64,000 nt of DNA from Hypericibacter adhaerens. GTDB taxonomy: Bacteria > Pseudomonadota > Alphaproteobacteria > Dongiales > Dongiaceae. The position numbers and the translations under genes were made by a program. Every line of letters begins with the position of its first letter. Position 1 is the stretch's first letter. The notes beneath the pieces were generated by a model, which was given only the letters and a program-made list of their open reading frames with translations, did not search any database and was not told the DNA's origin. The stretch spans positions 4,018,217 to 4,082,216 of the forward strand of contig NZ_CP042582.1 in the NCBI RefSeq assembly GCF_008728835.1, read 5' to 3'. Below, piece by piece: positions 35,306 through 43,523 of the stretch.

Positions 35306-36637
35306 TCAGCCCTTGCCGCGCAGCAGCCGGGCCGAGGCCCGCGCGCGGCCGATGAGAGGTAGCAAAAGCCGCATCTCCGGTCCATGGTCGAGGCCGGTCA
35401 GGGCCTGGCGCAGGGGCTGGAACAGCGCCTTTCCCTTCTTGCCGGTGGCCGAGGTGATGGCGCCGGTCCAGTTCTTCCAGGTCTCGTCGTTCCAGGGCTC
35501 GGGCGGCAGCTCGGCCGCCGCGATCCGGGTCAGGTCGACATCGTCGGTGCGGGTGAGGATCTCGCCCTGGCAGATCCGGGCCCACTGCTCGATATCGGCC
35601 AGCTTCTGGAGATTGCCGCGGACCGCATTCCAGAGCCGCTCGTCGACGCCGCCGGCGGCGATGCGCGAAGCCACTTCCTTGAACTCGGTCTCGTGCAGCA
35701 GGCGGGCGTTGATCTGGGCCAGCTCCTCGCGGTCGAAATGGGGCGAGGCCGCGCCCAGCTTGCCGAGATTGTGCTCCGGGACGAGTTCGGCCCAGGAATG
35801 GACCGGCTTCATCGGATCGCCGGTCCCGAGCCGCGCCAGATAGCTCGCCAGCGCCAGGGGCTCGATGCCGGCGGCGCGAAGCTCGCCGATCGAGAGGCTG
35901 CCGATGCGCTTGGACAGCTCCTCCCCGCCCTTGCCCTTGAGCAGGGGCAGATGGCCGAAGCGCGGCACCGTGCCGCCCAGCGCCTCGTAGATCTGGATCT
36001 GCGCGCCGGTGTTGGTGACGTGATCGGCACCGCGGATCACGTGCGTGACGCCGAGGTCGATGTCGTCGACCACGGAGGGAAGCGTATAGAGATAGGTGCC
36101 GTCCTCGCGGATCAGGACCGGGTCGCTCTGGCTGGCCTCGTCGATATGCTGCGGGCCGCGCACCATGTCGATCCAGCGCACCTCCTTGAGGTCGAGCCGG
36201 AAGCGCCAATGCGGCAGGCGTCCCTCGGCCTCGAGCTTGGCGCGATCGGCCGCGGACAAGGCCAGCGCCGCGCGGTCATAGACCGGCGCCCGCCCCGACT
36301 GGAGCTGCGCCTGGCGCTTGAGCGCCAGTTCCTCGGCGGTCTCGTAGCAGGGATAGAGCCGCTCGGATGTCTTGAGCCGCTCCGCCGCCGCGTCATAAAC
36401 GGCGATGCGCTGCGACTGCGAGACCTCGCGGTCCCAGGCCAGACCGACCCATGTCAGGTCCCTGCGGATCGCCTCGGCGAACTCGGCGGTCGAGCGCTGC
36501 AGATCGGTATCGTCGAAGCGCAGCAGGAACTCGCCCGCCTCCTTGCGCGCAAAGAGCCAGTTATGCAGCGCCACGAAGATGTTGCCGACATGGAGATGAC
36601 CGGTCGGGCTGGGCGCGAAACGGACGCGGACCGTCAT
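35306..36637 (-). CDS. gltX: Glutamyl-tRNA synthetase (second-type GltX)
   Basis: This 443-residue class I synthetase has the HIGH-type motif PSPTGHLHVGN at residues 9-19. The KMSKS-type motif is GEELSKRIGS, with Glu in place of the usual first Lys of KLSKR. The length is shorter than the common 470-500 residue GltX, as in second-type GltX enzymes of alphaproteobacteria. These may charge tRNA-Gln or act non-discriminatingly in some species. ATG 36637 is used; GTG 36643 is also possible. The anticodon-binding C-terminal domain is present. Confidence 0.9.
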   Translation of the reverse strand: MTVRVRFAPSPTGHLHVGNIFVALHNWLFARKEAGEFLLRFDDTDLQRSTAEFAEAIRRDLTWVGLAWDREVSQSQRIAVYDAAAERLKTSERLYPCYETAEELALKRQAQLQSGRAPVYDRAALALSAADRAKLEAEGRLPHWRFRLDLKEVRWIDMVRGPQHIDEASQSDPVLIREDGTYLYTLPSVVDDIDLGVTHVIRGADHVTNTGAQIQIYEALGGTVPRFGHLPLLKGKGGEELSKRIGSLSIGELRAAGIEPLALASYLARLGTGDPMKPVHSWAELVPEHNLGKLGAASPHFDREELAQINARLLHETEFKEVASRIAAGGVDERLWNAVRGNLQKLADIEQWARICQGEILTRTDDVDLTRIAAAELPPEPWNDETWKNWTGAITSATGKKGKALFQPLRQALTGLDHGPEMRLLLPLIGRARASARLLRGKG

Positions 36638-36885
36638 CGGCACCGTCTCCGGCCCGGGGAATCAGGGATTGAGCGCGGGGTCCGGGTCCGCTGCTTCCGG
36701 CATTCGCCAGGGGCCCCGGCCGGATCGAACAGGGCCAGGCTCGGCATGGCTCGCAGTTTCATGATGGCAAGAGAGATACAACAGCCCGGCCGGATTGACC
36801 ACGGCCACGGAAGCGGCATGATGGCGGTCCCTCATTGCCCAGTCCTTAAAAAGGACCGCCGTTTCAGTCCCCTTCGAGGTTTTTC

Positions 36886-38160
36886 ATGACCGAAGCCGAT
36901 GCCGCGCGCCGCATCCTCAAAGCCGTCGATGACGGGTTCGACGATCAGATCCGCTTCACCGCCGACCTCACGCGGCAGCCCTCCTTACGCGGGCAGGAGG
37001 CGGCGGCCCAGGATATGATGGCCCGGGCCTTCCGGGATCGGGGGCTGGGCGTGGACCGCTGGCTGATCGATGTGGAGGCGATCCGCAACCTGCCCGGCTT
37101 CTCGCCGGTCATGGTCTCCTACGAGAACGCCTGGAACGTGGTCGGCGCCTGGCGGCCGCAAGGCGCGCGGGGCCGCTCGCTCATCCTCAACGGGCATATC
37201 GACGTGGTGCCGACCGGCCCCGCCGACATGTGGACCAGCCCGCCCTTCGAGCCGCGCATCGCCGATGGCTGGCTCTATGGCCGGGGCGGCGGCGACATGA
37301 AGGCGGGTCTCGTTGCCGGCATGTATGCCTTCGATGCCGTCCGTCGCGCCGGCTATGCGCCGCAGGGCGACATCTATATCCAGTCGGTGGTCGAGGAGGA
37401 ATGCACCGGCAACGGCGCGCTCGCCTGCCTGCAGCGCGGCTACAAGGCGGACACCGCCATCATCCCAGAGCCCAGCCAATGCAAGCTGGGCGCGGCCCAG
37501 GTCGGCGTGATGTGGTTCCAGGTCCATGTCCAGGGACGGCCCGTCCATGTGGCGCGCGCCGGCTCCGGCTCGAACGCCATCGAGGCCTGCTTCCCGATCA
37601 TCCGCGCGCTCCACGAGCTCGAGGAGGACTGGAACAAGCGCGGGCACGCGGCCTTCGCCGAGCACAAGCACCCGATCAATTTCGTCGTCAGCAAGATCCA
37701 GGGCGGCGACTGGACCTCGAGCGTGCCGGCCTGGTGCGTCTTCGACATGCGCGTCAGCCTCTTCCCCGGCATGGACCTGGCGCAATGCCGGCGCGAGATC
37801 GAGGAGACCGTCGCCAACGCCGCGCGCAAGGATTCCTTCCTCGCCAATTCCCCGCCCCGGGTCGTCTATCACGGCTTCCAGGCGGAAGGTTACGTGCTGG
37901 AAGGCGGGGCCGAGCCGCAGGCGCTGCTGGAGCGCTGCCACCAGACGGTCTTCGGCCAGAAGCTCGACCGCATGACCTTCACCGGCACCACCGACGCCCG
38001 CTTCTTCGGCCTCTATGCCGACACGCCGGCGATGGTCTATGGCCCGGAATCGGAGGACATCCACGGTTTCGACGAGCGGGTGAATATCGAATCGATCCGC
38101 CGCGTAACGCAGTCGATCGCCCTCTTCATCGCCGACTGGTGCGGCGTGAAGGCGGCCTGA
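36886..38160 (+). CDS. M20-family deacylase (ArgE/DapE-like)
   Basis: This 424-residue zinc hydrolase has H104 and D106 (NGHIDVVP), GRGGGDMKAGL with the bridging Asp, the catalytic Glu pair VVEEECTGNGA, and IIPEPSQCKLG and SEDIHGFDE as the remaining metal ligands. Between them is the dimerisation domain (QVHVQGRPVHVARAGSGSNA). The family removes acyl groups from amino acids (acetylornithine, succinyl-diaminopimelate and relatives); the substrate is not fixed by the sequence. A short inverted repeat GTCCTT/AAGGAC (36842-36856) lies 30 bp upstream of the start. Confidence 0.87.
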   Translation: MTEADAARRILKAVDDGFDDQIRFTADLTRQPSLRGQEAAAQDMMARAFRDRGLGVDRWLIDVEAIRNLPGFSPVMVSYENAWNVVGAWRPQGARGRSLILNGHIDVVPTGPADMWTSPPFEPRIADGWLYGRGGGDMKAGLVAGMYAFDAVRRAGYAPQGDIYIQSVVEEECTGNGALACLQRGYKADTAIIPEPSQCKLGAAQVGVMWFQVHVQGRPVHVARAGSGSNAIEACFPIIRALHELEEDWNKRGHAAFAEHKHPINFVVSKIQGGDWTSSVPAWCVFDMRVSLFPGMDLAQCRREIEETVANAARKDSFLANSPPRVVYHGFQAEGYVLEGGAEPQALLERCHQTVFGQKLDRMTFTGTTDARFFGLYADTPAMVYGPESEDIHGFDERVNIESIRRVTQSIALFIADWCGVKAA

Positions 38161-38169
38161 CGCGATCTT

Positions 38170-38607
38170 TCAGGCGCCGGCCAGCTCGCGCCGCAACCGC
38201 GACGCGGTTTCGGCCAGAACCGCATCCGGCACCCGGGGCGTGGCACGGAAGGTGATCTTCTCCTCCGCGATATAGCGCCGCGAGGTGATGTCGGTCGGTG
38301 CGTGCATCGGCAGCAGATGGGCATGCGCATGCGGTACGTCGCTGCCGGTGAAGCAGAAGGCGACGCGGCGCACGCCGTAGAGGCGCTTCTGGACGGCCGC
38401 GAGACGCTGGCCCAGATGCAGGATGCGCGCGGCGAGCTCCGGCGGCAGATCGTCGAAAAACGCATAATGCGCCCGCGGCACGATCTGCGTGTGCCCTTCG
38501 CGGATGGGGTTGATGTCGAGAAAGGCGACGATCGCCTCGTCCTCATGGAGGATATGGCCGGGCAGCTCGCTGGCGGCGATCTTGCAGAAGAGACAATCGG
38601 CGGTCAT
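38170..38607 (-). CDS. HIT-family nucleotide hydrolase
   Basis: This 145-residue protein has the histidine triad VPHAHAHLLP (H93, H95, H97), the nucleophile motif of Hint/Fhit hydrolases. N-terminal C5 and C8 (CLFCKI) are typical of zinc-carrying bacterial Hint-type members, and the fold continues DINPIREGHTQIVPRAHY. It probably hydrolyses nucleoside phosphoramidates or adenylated compounds. It is convergent with the M20 gene, 9 bp between stops. Confidence 0.87.
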   Translation of the reverse strand: MTADCLFCKIAASELPGHILHEDEAIVAFLDINPIREGHTQIVPRAHYAFFDDLPPELAARILHLGQRLAAVQKRLYGVRRVAFCFTGSDVPHAHAHLLPMHAPTDITSRRYIAEEKITFRATPRVPDAVLAETASRLRRELAGA

Positions 38608-38681
38608 GCGAAGCCTCGGTCCAGCAGGGAGAGGCTTCCTTCATAGCGGGAGCGATCGCTCTCGACCAGGAGGCCGAAGGA

Positions 38682-39209
38682 TCAGGCTGCGCCGAACTCG
38701 AAACGGCAATGGTCATGGCCACCCTGGGCGGCGCATTGGATCTCGCGGCACTCCGTCTCGACCGGGGTCGCGCTGCCTTCGAGCAGGAAACGGAAGGCCC
38801 CCGTCATGAAGCCCTCGAACATGTAGCAGACCGGGCGTTCGGCGCCGGCCGGCCGTTCCAGCACGAAGACCGAATGCCTGAGGCTGATGCGGCCTTGCCG
38901 CCGTTCGGGGTCCAGCTCGTCGATCGAGAACTGCCCCCAACCGCGCTGCGACAGCCGTTTGAAGTAATGTCGGAACGTCGCTTCGGCGGCGAGGCCGTGC
39001 GTGCGCGCCTCGGCCCGGCACCACTGGATCGCCGATTTGGCGGTGGCCGCCCGCAGGATCCCGCGATAGGCCTCGAGGCCCAGCGCCTCCTCCACCGCCC
39101 GGTGATTGTTCACCAGGAAATGGCGCGGCAGATAGACCATCGGCAGGCCGTCGGTCCGCCAGATGCCGGTGGCCGGATCGACCTCGATCGGAACCTCGGG
39201 TGCGGCCAT
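38682..39209 (-). CDS. V4R-domain protein, putative ligand-binding
   Basis: This 175-residue protein ends in CREIQCAAQGGHDHCRFEFG, the Cys/His-rich end of 4-vinyl-reductase (V4R) domains, which bind small molecules in regulators and enzymes. DUF5943 proteins, found near demethylase genes in Pseudomonas, also resemble this pattern. An N-terminal strand region (LPMVYLPRHFLVNNHRAVEE) precedes it. ATG 39209 lies 11 bp after the amidohydrolase stop, so the two are co-transcribed. It may bind the pathway's substrate or product; this is inference. Confidence 0.6.
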   Translation of the reverse strand: MAAPEVPIEVDPATGIWRTDGLPMVYLPRHFLVNNHRAVEEALGLEAYRGILRAATAKSAIQWCRAEARTHGLAAEATFRHYFKRLSQRGWGQFSIDELDPERRQGRISLRHSVFVLERPAGAERPVCYMFEGFMTGAFRFLLEGSATPVETECREIQCAAQGGHDHCRFEFGAA

Positions 39210-39220
39210 GGCACGCGCCG

Positions 39221-40492
39221 CTATTCGGCCGCCCGCTCCTGCGCCCTGGTCTGGGCGATGTTCTTGTAGAGCGCGCCGTCCTTCATGATGACGAGGAAGC
39301 TCTCTTCCGGCACCATGATCGACAGATCCTTGAGCGGATCGCCATTGACCAGCAGCAGGTCGGCGAGGAAGCCCTCCTTCACCTGCCCCAGCTCGTGGCC
39401 CATGCCCATCACCTGGCCGCCGATGCGGGTGCCGCATTGCAGCGCCTCGCTCGAGCTGTAGCCCAGGAGATCGACGAAATGCTTGAGGTCGCGCGCGTTG
39501 GTGCCCTGCGGCGATTGGACGAAGCCGTAGTCGCCGCCGATCAGCGCCCGCACGCCGCGCTTGCGAAGCTCGGAATAGACCTTGTGGCTGTCGTCGATCA
39601 CGCGCTGCATGCCGATATGGATCGCGAACTCGCGGCTGAACCAGGGCTCGCCGTCATAGAGCGTGCCGTAGATCACGCCGATCGCCGGGCCGACGAAGAT
39701 CCTGTCCTTCACCGATTCCAGCATGTCGAGCGCCTCCTCGTCCGAGGATTCGCAGTGGTAGATCACGTCGACACCGCAGCGCACCGCGCGCTTGACCGAC
39801 TCCGCCGACCGCGAATGGCAGGCGACCACCTTGCCGAAATCCCGGGCGACCGAGACTGCGGTCTGGACCTCGTTCTCGCGCATGACGGTCATGCCGCCAT
39901 GCGCCTTGGGGCCCAGATCGTCGCCCGAGATGTTGATCTTGATATTGTCCACGCCCTCCCGGCAGCAGAGCCGGACGGTGCGCGCGATCTCGTCGGGACC
40001 GTCGGCGATCATGCCGAAGCTCTCGTAATACATATGCTGCTTGCGCTCGTCGCCCAGCCCCCCGGTGACGGTGATCTCGGGGCTGCAGGCGCGAATGCGC
40101 GGCCCCGGCAGGCGTCCGGCTTCGACCTCGTTGCGGATGACGACATCGAGACGCAGCTTCGAGCTGGCGGCGCTGAAGGCGCTGGTGAAACCGTGATCGA
40201 GCAGCGTCTTGGCGTTGCGCATGGTGAGCAGCACATGCTCTTCCGGCGGGATGTTGCCGAGGTCGGAATCGTTGACGGCGCCGCCATAGGAAAGATGAGC
40301 ATGGCCTTCGACCAGCCCCGGCATGAGCGTCTTACCCTGGCAATCGATGACGGTGGCGCCGTCGGCCGAAAGCTGGCCCGTGCTGCGCGCGACGGTGCGG
40401 ATGCGGTTGCCCTCGACCAGGACGTCCGCCGGGAAGGGATTGGCACCGCTGCCGTCCCAGACCATCGCATTGCGGAAGAAGACTCGGCTCAT
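39221..40492 (-). CDS. Amidohydrolase-superfamily enzyme
   Basis: This 423-residue metal-dependent hydrolase has H64 and H66 (EGHAHLSYGG), a metal-bridging lysine region NIKINISGDD, histidines in VACHSRSAESV and VIYHCESSDEE, and a final aspartate in IGGDYGFVQSPQG. This is the complete binuclear amidohydrolase set. The layout resembles imidazolonepropionase- and Xaa-Pro dipeptidase-like members, so the substrate probably has an amide, imide or cyclic lactam bond. It lies between the V4R gene and a fumarylacetoacetate-hydrolase-family gene, all on the minus strand, and is probably under the GntR regulator at 41582-42283. Confidence 0.85.
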   Translation of the reverse strand: MSRVFFRNAMVWDGSGANPFPADVLVEGNRIRTVARSTGQLSADGATVIDCQGKTLMPGLVEGHAHLSYGGAVNDSDLGNIPPEEHVLLTMRNAKTLLDHGFTSAFSAASSKLRLDVVIRNEVEAGRLPGPRIRACSPEITVTGGLGDERKQHMYYESFGMIADGPDEIARTVRLCCREGVDNIKINISGDDLGPKAHGGMTVMRENEVQTAVSVARDFGKVVACHSRSAESVKRAVRCGVDVIYHCESSDEEALDMLESVKDRIFVGPAIGVIYGTLYDGEPWFSREFAIHIGMQRVIDDSHKVYSELRKRGVRALIGGDYGFVQSPQGTNARDLKHFVDLLGYSSSEALQCGTRIGGQVMGMGHELGQVKEGFLADLLLVNGDPLKDLSIMVPEESFLVIMKDGALYKNIAQTRAQERAAE

Positions 40493-40536
40493 GGGGTTCT
40501 CCTGTCCTAGGGCGAGAGGCTCCGCTCTCTGTTGCT

Positions 40537-41433
40537 TCAGGCGTTCGCCGCGACGGGTTCCGCCACGGCGGCGCCGATCTCATCGGCCACGGGGTTGCGC
40601 AGGGTACCGATGCCTTCGATCTCGACCTCGCAGACATCGCCGTGCTTCATGAAGAGCGGCGGCTTGCGGGCCATGCCGACGCCCGAGGGCGTCCCCGACA
40701 CGATGATGTCGCCGGGCCAGAGCGTGATCGCCTCGCTCAGGATCGAGATGAGGGCCGCGACGTCGAAGATCATGTCGCTGGTCGAGGCGTCCTGCACGAC
40801 CTGCCCGTTGAGGCGGGTCTGGATATGCAGGCCCTTGCCGCCGGCCGGCAGCTCGTCCGCGGTCACCATGACGGGACCGAAGGGGCCGGTCGCGTCGAAA
40901 TTCTTGCCGACGGTCCATTGCGGCGACTTGGTCTGGAAATCGCGGATCGACGCGTCGTTGAAGATCGAATAGCCGGCGACGTGATCGAGCGCCTGGGTCC
41001 GCGCGATATGCCGCCCGGCCTTGCCGATGACCGCAACCATCTCGCCTTCATAGTCGAGCTGAACGGACGCGGCCGGGCGCCGGATGGGAGCGCCATGGCC
41101 GATCAGGCTCGAGGAGAAGCGCACGAAGATCGTCGGATAGGCGGGCGGCACGAAGCCGCTCTCGAGCGAATGGTCGACATAGTTGAGCCCGACGCAGACG
41201 ATCTTGCCGGGAGCCGGCAGCGGCGGCAGCCATTCGATGGTCGAGCGATCGAGAGCCCTGCCCCTGGCAAGCGACGCACCCGCCGCACGCAAGGCCGCCG
41301 GGCCTTCGGCGATCAGGCGGCTGAGCGGGCCGGGGAAGCCGGGCTCGTCATGGAGCAGCCCGCGAAGCGCGCCTTCCTCGGATGCAACCGCCACCCCCAC
41401 TTTGCTGCCGGACCGATAGGTCGCAAATCGCAC
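40537..41433 (-). CDS. Fumarylacetoacetate hydrolase-family protein
   Basis: This 298-residue enzyme has IVCVGLNYVDHSLESG, QLDYEGEMVAVIGK with acidic metal ligands, VAGYSIFNDASIRDFQ, and GDIIVSGTPSGVGMARKPP at the C terminus. This is the FAH/5-oxopent-3-ene-tricarboxylate family, which cleaves C-C bonds or isomerises and hydrolyses dicarboxylic keto-acids using Mg. The GTG start at 41433 has a GGAGG ribosome site; the longer frame starts in the operator region. It is the first gene of the FAH-amidohydrolase-V4R unit and divergent from a GntR regulator. Confidence 0.88.
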   Translation of the reverse strand: MRFATYRSGSKVGVAVASEEGALRGLLHDEPGFPGPLSRLIAEGPAALRAAGASLARGRALDRSTIEWLPPLPAPGKIVCVGLNYVDHSLESGFVPPAYPTIFVRFSSSLIGHGAPIRRPAASVQLDYEGEMVAVIGKAGRHIARTQALDHVAGYSIFNDASIRDFQTKSPQWTVGKNFDATGPFGPVMVTADELPAGGKGLHIQTRLNGQVVQDASTSDMIFDVAALISILSEAITLWPGDIIVSGTPSGVGMARKPPLFMKHGDVCEVEIEGIGTLRNPVADEIGAAVAEPVAANA

Positions 41434-41494
41434 GCCACGCCTCCCCGCTGTTCGGCCTCGACCTTGCGCTCTATGATATATATCCGTCAACAGA

Positions 41495-41506
41495 TAATAT
41501 ATTTTC
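41495..41506. promoter_or_regulatory. AT-rich GntR operator half-site, copy A
   Basis: TAATATATTTTC (41495-41506) is the forward form of a motif whose reverse complement lies 23 bp downstream. The region is the only AT-rich stretch between the FAH and GntR start codons. Confidence 0.55.
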
Positions 41507-41529
41507 TGGGCACGGGAGCCCATGACATG

Positions 41530-41541
41530 GAAAATATATTA
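41530..41541. promoter_or_regulatory. AT-rich GntR operator half-site, copy B (inverted)
   Basis: GAAAATATATTA (41530-41541) is the exact reverse complement of the site at 41495-41506. The pair is arranged head to head in front of the GntR gene, and the same motif recurs before the second GntR gene at 47444-47455. Confidence 0.55.
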
Positions 41542-41581
41542 CCTTATAGTTCATCGTCGTTGGCAGCTTCGAGGCGTGGAG

Positions 41582-42283
41582 ATGGCCCGGGATTCCGCCG
41601 TGAACCTCACCCAAGGGGCCTATGAGCAGCTCCGCGCCGACCTCCTCGCCTGCCGCATCCTTCCCGGCAGCCGCCTCAAGATCCAGGAACTCTGCAATCG
41701 CCTCTCGGTCAGCCTGGGCGCGATCCGCGAGGCGCTGTCCCGGTTGACCTCGGAAGGGCTGGTGGTGGCGGAGCCGCAGCGGGGATTCCGCGCCGCGCCC
41801 ATCTCGGAAGCCGACCTGCAGGACCTCACCAAGGTGCGCATCGAGATCGAGAGCCTCTGCCTGCGCCGCGCGATCGAGGTGGGCGATGTCGACTGGGAGG
41901 CGCGCCTGGTCGCGGCCTTCCATCGCCTTTCCCGCACGCCCGAGCGGGTCGAAGCCGACCCGGCCCGATCGAGCGACGAATGGGCCGAGGCCCATGCCGC
42001 CTTCCACACCGCACTCGCCGATGGCTGCGACAGCCCCTGGCTGCTGCGGCTGCGCCGCCAGCTCTACGACCAGAGCGAGCGCTATCGCCGCCTGTCCGTG
42101 CCGCTGACCACGCGCACGCGCAATATCGGCGCGGAACATCAGGCCATCGTCGATGCCACGCTGGCGCGCGATGCCGACAAGGCGGTGGCGCTGCTGTCGG
42201 CCCATCTGAGCGCCACCACACGAATCCTGCTGACGGCGACGCTCGAGGGCGAGGCCGAGAAGCAGCGCGAGCTGGCGGGGTAA
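41582..42283 (+). CDS. GntR/FadR-family regulator (FCD domain), copy 1
   Basis: This 233-residue regulator has an N-terminal winged helix (QGAYEQLRADLLACRILPGS, SVSLGAIREALSRLTSEGLV) and an all-helical C-terminal FCD domain with metal- and ligand-binding histidines (SDEWAEAHAAFHTAL, then HLSATTRI). It is divergent from the FAH-amidohydrolase-V4R genes, with AT-rich inverted sites between them. By eye it is about 70% identical to the regulator at 47536-48240, most strongly in the winged helix, and the two probably share DNA targets. ATG 41582 is used; the upstream frame has no domain. Confidence 0.87.
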   Translation: MARDSAVNLTQGAYEQLRADLLACRILPGSRLKIQELCNRLSVSLGAIREALSRLTSEGLVVAEPQRGFRAAPISEADLQDLTKVRIEIESLCLRRAIEVGDVDWEARLVAAFHRLSRTPERVEADPARSSDEWAEAHAAFHTALADGCDSPWLLRLRRQLYDQSERYRRLSVPLTTRTRNIGAEHQAIVDATLARDADKAVALLSAHLSATTRILLTATLEGEAEKQRELAG

Positions 42284-42292
42284 ATCCGCGCC

Positions 42293-43426
42293 TCAGAGCC
42301 TCATCCAGCGCCGCGCGATCTCGGTATAGAGCGCGACGGACTGCTCGATCTTCGAGACCAGGCAATATTCGTCGGTCTTGTGCGCCATGGCGGTCTCGCC
42401 GGGACCGAGGATGACGGCGGGCACCTGATCCATGGCGGGCACCAGCACCGAGGCGTCGGTGAAGAAGGGTGCGCCGCGCGGATCCATCCGCCGGCCAGTG
42501 ATGCCTTCGCACAATTCGAAGACGCTCGCGACCCAGGCGTCGTGAGGATTGCTGGCAATCGGCCCGACATCGACGATCCGCGCGAGTTCCGCCTCCTCGC
42601 CCAGCAGCGTCTGGATCTCCTGCCAGACCGCCATGTTCGACTGGCCCGGCACGGTGCGGATATCGACCTGGATCTGGGCGTGGTCAGGCACCGAATTGAC
42701 ATTGAGGCCGCCATGCAGGGAGCCGACATTGAGCGTCGGGCGGCCCAGCTGGTTATGGACGACCGCCTTGAACTCGTGCTTGCCCAAATGCAGCGCGCCG
42801 CGTGCCGCCTTGTAGACGGCATTGTCGCCGAGCTCGGGCATGGAGCCGTGCGCGGTCACGCCGCGATAAACCGCCTGCAGCCAGATCGCGCCCTTGTGCC
42901 CGATGAGCGGATCGTTGCCGGTGGGCTCGCCCACCACCAGGGCGCCCGCCCGCGGCAGGACCTTCTCCAGCCCGGCCAGGAACCGCGCGCCGTCGCAACC
43001 GGTCTCCTCGCCGGCCGTGAAGACCAGCACGAGGCCGGCCTTGCGCCCGGGCAGCCCCGCCACCGCCATGGCGGCCGCCGCCATAGCGGCCACGCCGCTC
43101 TTCATGTCGCTGCTGCCGCGGCCATAGAGCCGGTCGCCGTCGATCTCGGCCCCGAGCGGGTCGCGCTGCCAGGCCGCATTCCCCAGCGGCACGGTGTCGA
43201 GATGGCCGGTGAAGCAGATCGGCGCCGCATCGGCCGCCCCTTCGAGGCGGGCGATCAGGCTGGTGCGGCCTTCGGCATAGCTGTAGGCCGCGACCTCGAA
43301 ACCCACCGGCTCGAGCAGCCGGCCCAGATGCTCGGCGCAGGCCCGCTCCTCCCCCGGCGGATTGATCGAGCGCAGGCGCACGAGCTCTCGCGTGAGATCG
43401 ACCGCATTCACCTCGCTTCCGGCCAT
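42293..43426 (-). CDS. M20-family peptidase/deacylase
   Basis: This 377-residue zinc hydrolase has FTGHLDTVPLG (first His-Asp), YGRGSSDMKSGVA (bridging Asp), catalytic Glu pair FTAGEETGCDG, VVGEPTGND, and the final ligand MAHKTDEYC. The dimer domain includes AVYRGVTAHGSMPELGDNAV. The layout is that of acetylornithine deacetylase / succinyl-diaminopimelate desuccinylase relatives. ATG 43426 has a GGAG ribosome site. It is transcribed in the same direction as the PotABCD-type importer, after a terminator hairpin (43476-43507), so partial read-through from the importer genes is possible. It may process the imported compound. Confidence 0.88.
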   Translation of the reverse strand: MAGSEVNAVDLTRELVRLRSINPPGEERACAEHLGRLLEPVGFEVAAYSYAEGRTSLIARLEGAADAAPICFTGHLDTVPLGNAAWQRDPLGAEIDGDRLYGRGSSDMKSGVAAMAAAAMAVAGLPGRKAGLVLVFTAGEETGCDGARFLAGLEKVLPRAGALVVGEPTGNDPLIGHKGAIWLQAVYRGVTAHGSMPELGDNAVYKAARGALHLGKHEFKAVVHNQLGRPTLNVGSLHGGLNVNSVPDHAQIQVDIRTVPGQSNMAVWQEIQTLLGEEAELARIVDVGPIASNPHDAWVASVFELCEGITGRRMDPRGAPFFTDASVLVPAMDQVPAVILGPGETAMAHKTDEYCLVSKIEQSVALYTEIARRWMRL

Positions 43427-43475
43427 CGTCGGACTCCCCTCCCTTGGCGCAGCACGCCACGTCCCCATGAAAGCA

Positions 43476-43507
43476 GAAATGCCGCCGGCTTGCGCCAGCG
43501 GCATTTC
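43476..43507 (-). terminator. Terminator or attenuator hairpin between importer and M20 genes
   Basis: GAAATGCCGCCGGC pairs with GCCAGCGGCATTTC (one mismatch) across a 4-nt loop, with T-rich sequence (TTTCTGCTTTC) after it on the minus strand. It lies between the solute-binding protein stop and the M20 start. Confidence 0.65.
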
Positions 43508-43523
43508 CGGTCGCCAGAGAGGG

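Noticed and set aside
36842-36856. Regulatory hairpin before the M20 deacylase gene
   Set aside because: A 6-bp stem with a 3-nt loop is common by chance, so it is mentioned only in the gene entry.
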